DNA of 7,191 nt, taken from assembly GCA_018400515.1 (NCBI GenBank), contig JAGYMR010000138.1, forward strand, positions 1-7,191. The letters are read 5' to 3'. Made by a program: the position numbers and the translations under genes. Numbering within the stretch: position 1 is the stretch's first letter; the number at the start of each line of letters is the position of its first letter. The DNA comes from Tangfeifania sp. Lineage in GTDB: Bacteria > Bacteroidota > Bacteroidia > Bacteroidales > Prolixibacteraceae. The notes under the pieces are model-generated. The model did not search any database and was not told where the DNA came from. It worked only from the letters and a program-made list of their open reading frames with translations. Positions 1-5,810 of the stretch are shown here, one piece after another.

Positions 1-50
1 TGTTTAATATTATTTTATTCTAATGAAGTAGTAATTAAAAATAAAATCCT
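1..50 (+). promoter_or_regulatory. AT-rich leader upstream of carB
   Basis: These 50 bases are almost entirely A and T, and end in an A-rich stretch just before the carB ATG. There is no purine-rich Shine-Dalgarno sequence, which fits Bacteroidota translation starts. I see no clean -33/-7 promoter pair, and any promoter or upstream carA would be outside the window. Confidence 0.35.
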
Positions 51-3000
51 ATGCCAAAACGAAAAGACCTTCAAAAAATACTGATTATCGGTTCGGGGCC
101 GATTATCATCGGACAAGCATGTGAATTTGATTATTCCGGAACCCAGGCCTGTAAAGCCCTTCGTTCGCTGGGTTATCAGATTGTTCTGGTAAACTCCAAT
201 CCGGCAACCATCATGACGGATCCGGAGATGGCGGATCACACCTATATTGAGCCGCTCAACGAGTATGCCCTCACTGAAATTATTAAAAAGGAAAGGCCCG
301 ATGCCCTTTTACCCAACCTGGGCGGGCAAACGGCGCTGAACCTCTCTTCGCAGTTAGCAAAAAAGGGTGTTTTGGAGGAATACGGTGTGGAGGTGATCGG
401 GGTCAACCTGGAAGCGATTGAAAAGGGGGAAGACCGCACGGAATTCAAGAACTCGATGGCACGGCTTGGCATTGAAATGCCCCGGAGTACTGCTGTTACA
501 TCGGTGGAGGAGGCTGAAAAGATTGCCGGGGACCTGGGATATCCTGTGGTCATACGCCCGGCGTACACCATGGGAGGCACCGGCGGGGGACTGGTGTATA
601 ATGTGGAGGAGTTACACATCGTTGCTTCCCGCGGCATTGCCGCAAGCATGGTGGGGCAAATCCTGGTGGAGGAGTCGGTCCTGGGTTGGGAAGAGCTGGA
701 ACTGGAAGTGGTGCGCGATGCGAAGAACCAGATGATCACGGTATGTTTTATTGAAAACGTCGATCCCATAGGCATCCATACGGGCGATTCATTCTGCACA
801 GCTCCCATGCTGACCATTTCGGAGGAATTGCAGCAGCGGTTGCAGGATTATTCGTACCGCATTGTGGAAGATATCGGGGTGATCGGAGGCACCAATGTGC
901 AGTTTGCCCATGATCCCCGGACCGGTCGTGTGGTGGTGATTGAGATCAACCCGCGGACATCCCGTTCATCGGCCCTGGCATCCAAAGCAACGGGATTTCC
1001 CATTGCGCTCATATCAGCCCTACTGGCCGGGGGGCTGACCCTTGACGAACTCCCGTACTGGCGGGAAGGAACCCTTGAAAAATATACCCCGGGCGGAGAT
1101 TATGTGGTGGTAAAATTCGCCAAGTGGGCCTTTGAGAAATTTGACGGGCTGAAAGATCAGCTGGGAACCCAGATGCAGGCTGTTGGCGAGGTGATGAGCA
1201 TCGGGAAAAATTACAAAGAGGCTTTTCAGAAAGCTATCCGTTCGCTCGAAACCGGCCGTTACGGGCTCGGCTTTGCCCGTGATTTCAATAAAAAATCGCT
1301 GGGAACGTTAATGGGAATGCTGAAAGCCCCCTCCAGCGAACGGCAGTACATCATGTACGAAGCCCTCCGGAAAGGAGCCACGGTGGATCAGCTTTTTGAA
1401 AAGACCGCCATAAAGCACTGGTTTATTGAGCAGATGAAAGAGCTGGTGGACCTGGAAGAGGAGCTTTTGAGGGCCAAAGAGAGGGGCATCCCCGATGATC
1501 TTTTCATTCAGGCTAAAAAAGACGGCTTTGCCGATAAATACCTGGCCATGCTGCTTGAGCTTCCGGAGAAAGAGATACGCGAACGCCGCCTCGCACTGGG
1601 GCTTGCGGAGGCCTGGGAGCCGGTGCCGGTCAGTGGCGCGGATGCCGCGTATTACTATTCCACTTACAATGCACCGGACCAAGTGCACCCGGAAACCAAA
1701 AAGAAGATCATGGTGCTGGGCGGCGGACCCAACCGGATCGGGCAGGGGATCGAGTTTGATTATTGCTGCGTGCATGCTGCTTTTGCCATCCGTGATGCCG
1801 GTTATGATTCCATCATGGTGAACTGCAATCCGGAAACCGTCTCCACCGATTATGACACTTCAAATAAACTCTATTTTGAACCGCTCACGGTAGAGGATGT
1901 TCTGAGCATTTACGAAAAAGAGCAACCCGAGGGCGTGGTGGTTCAGTTCGGGGGGCAGACCCCCCTGAACATTGCTGATGAACTGGAGGCCAATGGCGTA
2001 AAAGTTGTTGGCACAAGTCCCGAAACCATTGATCTTGCCGAGGACCGTGACCGGTTTCGCATGATTATGGAAAAACTGGGCATTCCCCAGCCTGAATCAG
2101 GGATGGCCAAAAACCTTGAGGAGGCTTTGGACATTGCACAACGCATTGGTTATCCGCTGATGGTGCGTCCTTCTTATGTGCTGGGAGGAAGAGCCATGAA
2201 GATCGTTCTTGATGAGGAGATGCTGCGCCAGTATGTAATGGCGGCGGTGGATGTCAGTCCTGACCGTCCGCTGCTGCTCGATAAATTCCTGGAAGATGCC
2301 ATCGAGGCCGAAGCGGATGCCATCGCTGACGGTACAGATGCTTTTGTACCCGCTGTGATGCAGCATATTGAATATGCGGGGATTCATTCGGGGGATTCGG
2401 CCTGTGTCATTCCCCCGGTGATCATTAAAGATGAGTTGCTGAAAACCATCGAGGAGTATACAAGGCGGATTGCCATTGAGATGAAAGTGGTGGGGCTGAT
2501 GAATATCCAGTATGCCATCTATAAAGACCGGGTGTACATTCTGGAGGCCAATCCACGGGCATCCCGCACAGTACCGCTGGTGTCCAAAATATGCAATATC
2601 CCGATGGCAAAAATAGCGACGGAGATCATGCTGGGAAAAAAACTGGGCGATTTTAACCTGGAGCGGAAAACGGTCAGGCATTTTGGTGTGAAAGAGGCTG
2701 TTTTCCCGTTCAATATGTTCCCGGAGGTGGATCCCGTTCTGGGACCGGAGATGCGTTCAACAGGGGAAGTGCTGGGAATCGCTGATTCTTTCGGGCTTGC
2801 TTTTTTCAAATCTCAGGAAGCCACTAAAACACCCCTCCCCCTGAAGGGGACTGTACTCATGACCATCGGAGACCGGGATAAGGAAAAAATTCTGGATACC
2901 GCCCGGAATTTCCGGGCCATGGGGTTTGACATCATGGCTACCCGGGGGACGAAGCAATTTCTTGAAAACCATGGTATTGAATCCCGTTTTATCAATAAAA

Positions 3001-3248
3001 TTTATGAAAAACGGCCCAACATTGTGGATGCCCTGGTGAACGGGGAAATTGACCTGGTGGTGAACACACCAGCCGGTAAGATGAGTGAGTACGACGATTC
3101 TTATATTCGCAAGAATGCCATTAAAAGCAATATTCCCTACATCACCACAACGGCCGCAGCTTATGCCGCTACTCAGGGAATAAAAGAGCGGCGCAACGGG
3201 GCGTATAAAGTAAAATCATTGCAGCAATATCACCGGGAGTCGGAATGA
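51..3248 (+). CDS. carB: Carbamoyl-phosphate synthase, large subunit
   Basis: CarB makes carbamoyl phosphate from bicarbonate, two ATP and ammonia, the ammonia being channelled from glutamine by the small subunit CarA. It acts in the cytoplasm and feeds pyrimidine and arginine synthesis. At 1065 residues it is close to the 1073 of E. coli and looks intact. The first ATP-grasp half (about 1-400) opens with GSGPIIIGQACEFDYSG and has the metal/ATP residues E298, N300 and R302 in IEINPRTSRS. The oligomerisation region spans about 401-550. The second half starts at I553 with MVLGGGPNRIGQG and has E832, N834 and R836 in LEANPRASRT. The C-terminal MGS-type allosteric domain runs from about K932, with TRGT and NKIYEKRP motifs where E. 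coli binds UMP. Relative to my recall of E. coli, the tail reads PYITT where E. coli has HYDTT, keeping the Tyr and Thr of its ornithine site. The ATG has an A-rich, SD-less leader. carA is not in the window and could lie upstream. Confidence 0.98.
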   Translation: MPKRKDLQKILIIGSGPIIIGQACEFDYSGTQACKALRSLGYQIVLVNSNPATIMTDPEMADHTYIEPLNEYALTEIIKKERPDALLPNLGGQTALNLSSQLAKKGVLEEYGVEVIGVNLEAIEKGEDRTEFKNSMARLGIEMPRSTAVTSVEEAEKIAGDLGYPVVIRPAYTMGGTGGGLVYNVEELHIVASRGIAASMVGQILVEESVLGWEELELEVVRDAKNQMITVCFIENVDPIGIHTGDSFCTAPMLTISEELQQRLQDYSYRIVEDIGVIGGTNVQFAHDPRTGRVVVIEINPRTSRSSALASKATGFPIALISALLAGGLTLDELPYWREGTLEKYTPGGDYVVVKFAKWAFEKFDGLKDQLGTQMQAVGEVMSIGKNYKEAFQKAIRSLETGRYGLGFARDFNKKSLGTLMGMLKAPSSERQYIMYEALRKGATVDQLFEKTAIKHWFIEQMKELVDLEEELLRAKERGIPDDLFIQAKKDGFADKYLAMLLELPEKEIRERRLALGLAEAWEPVPVSGADAAYYYSTYNAPDQVHPETKKKIMVLGGGPNRIGQGIEFDYCCVHAAFAIRDAGYDSIMVNCNPETVSTDYDTSNKLYFEPLTVEDVLSIYEKEQPEGVVVQFGGQTPLNIADELEANGVKVVGTSPETIDLAEDRDRFRMIMEKLGIPQPESGMAKNLEEALDIAQRIGYPLMVRPSYVLGGRAMKIVLDEEMLRQYVMAAVDVSPDRPLLLDKFLEDAIEAEADAIADGTDAFVPAVMQHIEYAGIHSGDSACVIPPVIIKDELLKTIEEYTRRIAIEMKVVGLMNIQYAIYKDRVYILEANPRASRTVPLVSKICNIPMAKIATEIMLGKKLGDFNLERKTVRHFGVKEAVFPFNMFPEVDPVLGPEMRSTGEVLGIADSFGLAFFKSQEATKTPLPLKGTVLMTIGDRDKEKILDTARNFRAMGFDIMATRGTKQFLENHGIESRFINKIYEKRPNIVDALVNGEIDLVVNTPAGKMSEYDDSYIRKNAIKSNIPYITTTAAAYAATQGIKERRNGAYKVKSLQQYHRESE

Positions 3249-3267
3249 CCGGTTGCCTGCCGGCACA

Positions 3268-3320
3268 AAGCTCCGTTTCCTCCTGATGCCGTGTTTTCCG
3301 GGAGCAGGAGCTTAATTTTT
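3268..3320 (+). terminator. Weak candidate terminator after carB
   Basis: A 7-bp inverted repeat, AAGCTCC (3268-3274) and GGAGCTT (3307-3313), is followed by AATTTTT (3314-3320). It begins 20 bases after the carB stop, a sensible place for a terminator. The loop is long (32 bases), and an alternative pairing of CTCCTG with CAGGAG competes, so the stem is not convincing alone. The stronger hairpin at 3411-3456 may serve instead. Confidence 0.3.
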
Positions 3321-3410
3321 CCGGCCTGCACCCCATTGAAAAGCCAGTCGGATGCCCCGGTGAAGGGCAGGATTTTGCCGTTTATTTTTCCGGTTTAAAA
3401 AAAAATCCCC

Positions 3411-3456
3411 ATTTTGTGCCTCCGGTAATTTTCACTAAAGGCACAAAATTTTTTTT
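3411..3456 (+). terminator. 11-bp inverted repeat with T8 tract, abutting the transporter start codon
   Basis: ATTTTGTGCCT (3411-3421) and AGGCACAAAAT (3439-3449) are perfect reverse complements separated by 17 bases. The right arm runs into eight T residues (3449-3456), the layout of an intrinsic terminator. A run of nine A (3397-3405) upstream could extend the pairing with the T-tract across a TCCCC bulge. The transporter ATG is at 3459, only two bases after the T-tract. It may end carB transcription, act as a leader hairpin or attenuator of the transporter gene, or be a protein-binding operator. The structure is seen directly, but its role is inferred. Confidence 0.6.
3426..3433 (+). promoter_or_regulatory. 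Possible -7 element in the hairpin loop upstream of the transporter gene
   Basis: TAATTTTC matches seven of the eight positions of the Bacteroidota -7 consensus TAnnTTTG, counting the two free positions. It would place a transcript start near 3440 and give a leader of about 20 bases without the hairpin. No good TTTG-type -33 element lies 19-21 bases upstream, where there is mostly an A run, so the call is weak. Confidence 0.22.
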
Positions 3457-3458
3457 AT

Positions 3459-5009
3459 ATGGCGGAAAAAAATGATTCCTTCCCGGACGGTTCAGCGACA
3501 AAAAGTACGGGTGTACTAAAATGGATTGAAATTCTGGGGAATAAGTTGCCCCATCCGTTTTGGTTATTTGCATGGGTGATCGTGCTGATCATTGTATTGA
3601 GTGCTGTCACGGCATTTTCGGGGATCAGCGCTATTGATCCCGGGACCGGCGAGGTGGTGGTTCCCCGGAATCTTATTTCGGGATGGGGATTGCGCCGCTT
3701 TTTGGAGGAGATGGTAACAAATTTTGCCCATTTTGCGCCCTTTGGACTGGTATTGGTAATGCTGATGGGGGTTTCCGTTGCCGAGCGGAGCGGTTTACTC
3801 ACCATCATTATGCGGACCATGGCATTTGCTGTTCCCCGCAAGGTGGTGTTGCCGGTTATTTTTATTATCGGGGCCTGCGGGAACATCGGTTCGGATGCAG
3901 GGGTTGTCATAGTTCCCCCGATTGCTGCATTGATATTTTCCCAAATGGGGCTTCACCCCATTGCCGGTCTTATCGCCGGCTATGCCGGGGCCACTGCCGG
4001 GTTCACAGCCAATTTCTTCATTGCCGGAACCGACGTTCTGCTGGCCGGGATCAGTACCGAGGTGGTTCAGCAGATTGATCCTTCCATAGAAGTGAGTGCC
4101 ACGGCCAACTGGTATTTCATGATTGTATCAACCCTTTTTTTGGGCCTTGGCGGTGCTTTTGTAGCTTCCCGTTTTACCATTCCGAAATGCCGGAATTTTG
4201 CCCTTGGCGATGCTTCGGTGGAATCTTTCAGTGAAGCACCAAAGTTGAGTGCCCGTGAAAAGGGCGCTTTGCGGTATGCCGGGCTGGCAGTCCTGATCTA
4301 TGTGGGAATTGTTCTGGTCCTGGTAATCCCTTCCGGAGCCCCCCTCCGCAATCAGGAGACCGGCGGCCTGGTGCCGTCCCCGTTCCTCCGCGGCCTGGTG
4401 CCGTTGCTCTTCTTTTTGTTTGCCATCCCGGGTTATGTATATGGAAAAATCTCCGGGAGCATCCAAAAACCCGACGATGTGCTCAAATTCATGGAGCAGG
4501 GGATGAAGGACCTTTCGGGGTATATTGTGCTGATGCTGGTGGTGGCCCAGTTCATCAACCTGTTTAACTGGAGCCGCCTGGATGCCATCCTGGCCATTAA
4601 CGGAGCAGAGTTTTTGCAATCCACCGGTTTAACCGGTCCGCTGATGTTTACCCTCTACATGATCCTGGTCGCTTTTCTGAATATTTTTATTGGCAGCGGA
4701 TCGGCGAAATGGGCCATTTTTGCCCCCATTTTTATTCCCATGCTGGCTCAGTTGAATTACAGTCCTGCCTTTATCCAGTTGATGTACCGGGTGGGAGACT
4801 CCATTACCAACGCCATCAGTCCGCTCTATGTCTATTTCCCGCTGCTGATTGGCTGGGTGAGGAAATACGATAAAAGCATTGGCATCGGCACCATTCTGTC
4901 CCTGCTGGTGCCTTATGCAGTGGTTTTATTCCTCATGTGGGTTGTCCTGCTGTTTGTCTGGTTCTGGCTTGACCTTCCCATCGGTGTCGGGGAGGGGATC
5001 TTCATGTAA
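3459..5009 (+). CDS. AbgT-family transporter (p-aminobenzoyl-glutamate / sulfonamide type)
   Basis: This 516-residue inner-membrane protein belongs to the AbgT family. E. coli AbgT takes up p-aminobenzoyl-glutamate, while MtrF and YdaH export sulfonamides using the proton gradient. Length is typical. It starts with a short polar tail and then NKLPHPFWLFAW leading into the first membrane helix (about 33-54). Further hydrophobic segments lie at about 89-107, 128-160, 165-190, 216-235, 271-292 and 312-330, with more to the C-terminus, including two re-entrant-like stretches. The signature GSGSAKWAIFAPIFIPM and YRVGDSITNAISPLYVYFPL are clear. W418, P436 and R444 are spaced exactly like W400, P418 and R426 of YdaH as I recall them, and D192 in IAGTDVLLAG likely matches its D180. 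The ATG is the only reasonable start, as the next Met is residue 85. The direction of transport and substrate cannot be read from sequence. Its 3' end overlaps the convergent lipoprotein gene by 84 bases. Confidence 0.93.
   Translation: MAEKNDSFPDGSATKSTGVLKWIEILGNKLPHPFWLFAWVIVLIIVLSAVTAFSGISAIDPGTGEVVVPRNLISGWGLRRFLEEMVTNFAHFAPFGLVLVMLMGVSVAERSGLLTIIMRTMAFAVPRKVVLPVIFIIGACGNIGSDAGVVIVPPIAALIFSQMGLHPIAGLIAGYAGATAGFTANFFIAGTDVLLAGISTEVVQQIDPSIEVSATANWYFMIVSTLFLGLGGAFVASRFTIPKCRNFALGDASVESFSEAPKLSAREKGALRYAGLAVLIYVGIVLVLVIPSGAPLRNQETGGLVPSPFLRGLVPLLFFLFAIPGYVYGKISGSIQKPDDVLKFMEQGMKDLSGYIVLMLVVAQFINLFNWSRLDAILAINGAEFLQSTGLTGPLMFTLYMILVAFLNIFIGSGSAKWAIFAPIFIPMLAQLNYSPAFIQLMYRVGDSITNAISPLYVYFPLLIGWVRKYDKSIGIGTILSLLVPYAVVLFLMWVVLLFVWFWLDLPIGVGEGIFM
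4926..5009. other. 84-bp tail-to-tail gene overlap, codons in register
   Basis: The last 28 codons of the transporter (with its stop) and the last 28 of the lipoprotein (with its stop) occupy the same 84 bp on opposite strands. The registers align exactly: the transporter stop TAA (5007-5009) reads as Leu219 of the lipoprotein, and the lipoprotein stop TAA is the complement of a transporter TTA codon (4926-4928). No room exists for a terminator between the genes. Confidence 0.85.
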
Positions 5010-5663
5010 GCGTATATCCCGGAGGGCGGCCGTGGTCTTCCAGGAACAAATGCCAAAAGGTCTGGAAAGGTTCACTTCAGGCCGTATGGAAAGTTTTCTG
5101 TTTCGGGTGGTGAAGTCGACTGTTTTTTCCCCGTTGATCCAGGCTTCAATTTTTTGGGATGACACCTTTAGACGGATGCGATACCATTGACCGGTTTCAA
5201 AGTTTTTGAGGGTGCGGGTTTCATTTTCGGATCCGTCGCGGCCGTCAATGGTGCTGAGCCCGACCACGGGACCGCCCCAGCCTCCCACAATCAGGGAGCA
5301 GAAGGATTCACCCACCGGGAAGGTCATTCCGCAAAAAAAGTCGTTTCCCGATATCCTTTGGGCCTCCAGCGAAACTTCGTAATTCATCCGGGGAAAATCA
5401 CCGGTCCACGTCACGCCCGTACATCCGTCGCCCATTCCCAGGATAATGCTGCCGCCGGAAACCTGCACAGGGCCCTGGGTGCCAAAGGGGGTAACATCCC
5501 ATTTCCCCAGGGAGCTGCCATCGAACAGCGCGTTCCATCCCGGAGGTGTTGAAGGGATATGGCCTGATTTGTTTTTGCTTTCCGGATTTTTACATCCGGA
5601 AAACATCAGGGTTAAAACGAATGCCTCCACGAGGAGGATATTGAAAGATCTCCGGCGTTTCAT
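4926..5663 (-). CDS. DUF1080 / 3-keto-disaccharide-hydrolase-like lipoprotein
   Basis: This is a 245-residue exported protein, probably membrane-anchored. It begins MKRRRSFN, then a hydrophobic signal helix and a lipobox ending FSGC, giving lipidated Cys24. A short Ser/Asn/Lys/Pro linker leads to a beta-sandwich domain (about 41-218) opening GWNALFDGSSLGKWDV, the hallmark of DUF1080 (Pfam 3keto-disac_hyd, concanavalin/LamG-like fold). The core has SDF-like and glycine-rich strands (FFCGMTFPVGESFCSL, GGWGGPVVGLSTIDG) and ends TAALRDIRL. Mature Cys residues are C81, C111, C122 and C206, more than usual. Some relatives act on 3-keto-glycosides, but no substrate can be assigned here and the domain could be only a binding module. 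The chosen ATG follows a leader of AAAAAAGAAAAAA. An in-frame ATG at 5726 would put 21 polar residues ahead of the signal peptide. Residues 219-245 are a charged tail encoded wholly inside the transporter gene. Confidence 0.85.
   Translation of the reverse strand: MKRRRSFNILLVEAFVLTLMFSGCKNPESKNKSGHIPSTPPGWNALFDGSSLGKWDVTPFGTQGPVQVSGGSIILGMGDGCTGVTWTGDFPRMNYEVSLEAQRISGNDFFCGMTFPVGESFCSLIVGGWGGPVVGLSTIDGRDGSENETRTLKNFETGQWYRIRLKVSSQKIEAWINGEKTVDFTTRNRKLSIRPEVNLSRPFGICSWKTTAALRDIRLHEDPLPDTDGKVKPEPDKQQDNPHEE
5579..5602 (-). repeat. 9-bp perfect inverted repeat over the lipobox codons
   Basis: TTTCCGGAT (5579-5587) and ATCCGGAAA (5594-5602) are perfect reverse complements with a 6-base loop. On the minus strand this covers codons 21-29 of the lipoprotein, with the Cys24 codon at the loop edge. 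No T-tract follows in either direction, so it is not an intrinsic terminator. It could slow translation just as the signal peptide emerges, bind a protein, or be chance. Confidence 0.55.
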
Positions 5664-5711
5664 TTTTTTCTTTTTTATAGGGTTCGGCCAATGGGGCAAA
5701 TTAGGCCTATC

Positions 5712-5722
5712 CTTTTGAAAAG
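5712..5722. repeat. Short palindrome in the divergent spacer
   Basis: CTTTTGAAAAG is an 11-base palindrome centred on 5717, 49 bases upstream of the lipoprotein start. It sits between the lipoprotein start and the kinase promoter candidate, a normal place for an operator. It is short and AT-rich, so chance is quite possible. Confidence 0.2.
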
Positions 5723-5760
5723 ACAAATAATGCGGGGTTTTTTATTCTTCCGCCCCGACT

Positions 5761-5791
5761 TTTGTCCTTTGTTTATTTCCTGTTATCTTTA
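5761..5791 (+). promoter_or_regulatory. Candidate Bacteroidota-type promoter of the kinase gene
   Basis: TTTG (5761-5764) is followed after 19 bases by TATCTTTA (5784-5791), close to the -33 TTTG and -7 TAnnTTTG consensus with normal spacing. Only the last -7 base differs. Transcription would start near 5796-5800, leaving a leader of roughly 10-15 bases before the ATG at 5811. The rest of the 147-base divergent spacer (5664-5810) must also hold the lipoprotein promoter, for which I saw no clean match. Confidence 0.45.
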
Positions 5792-5810
5792 AGGTTTAAG
5801 TCAACACGGG

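Noticed and set aside
2097..2681. 194-codon open frame on the minus strand inside carB
   Set aside because: It lies fully within a strongly conserved gene, resembles no family, has many His/Ile-rich biased runs, and is best explained as a shadow of carB codon use. The same holds for the minus-strand frames at 242-817 and 1308-1775.
3249..3458. Decayed gene or small RNA between carB and the transporter gene
   Set aside because: No open frame of note and no protein-like remnant recognised; the hairpins are explained as terminator or control elements. A small RNA cannot be excluded but nothing positive supports it.
3455..3910. 151-codon open frame on the minus strand over the transporter start
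   Set aside because: Thr/Ile/Pro-rich low-complexity content, entirely antisense to conserved AbgT sequence, with no recognisable domain.
51..5009. carB and transporter as one operon of linked function
   Set aside because: They share a strand, but a 210-base gap with one strong terminator-like structure separates them and no metabolic link is evident.
5187..5552. 121-codon plus-strand frame opposite the lipoprotein
   Set aside because: No family resemblance, and antisense to a clear signal-peptide and DUF1080 protein; treated as a shadow.
5664..5726. Longer form of the lipoprotein starting at 5726 on the minus strand
   Set aside because: It would add 21 polar and Pro-rich residues ahead of a normal signal peptide, while the ATG at 5663 has an A-rich leader typical of the organism.
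5733..5757. CGGGG / CCCCG stem in the divergent spacer as a terminator
   Set aside because: Only 5 bp with a 15-base loop, no T-tract after it in either direction, and no gene ends there.
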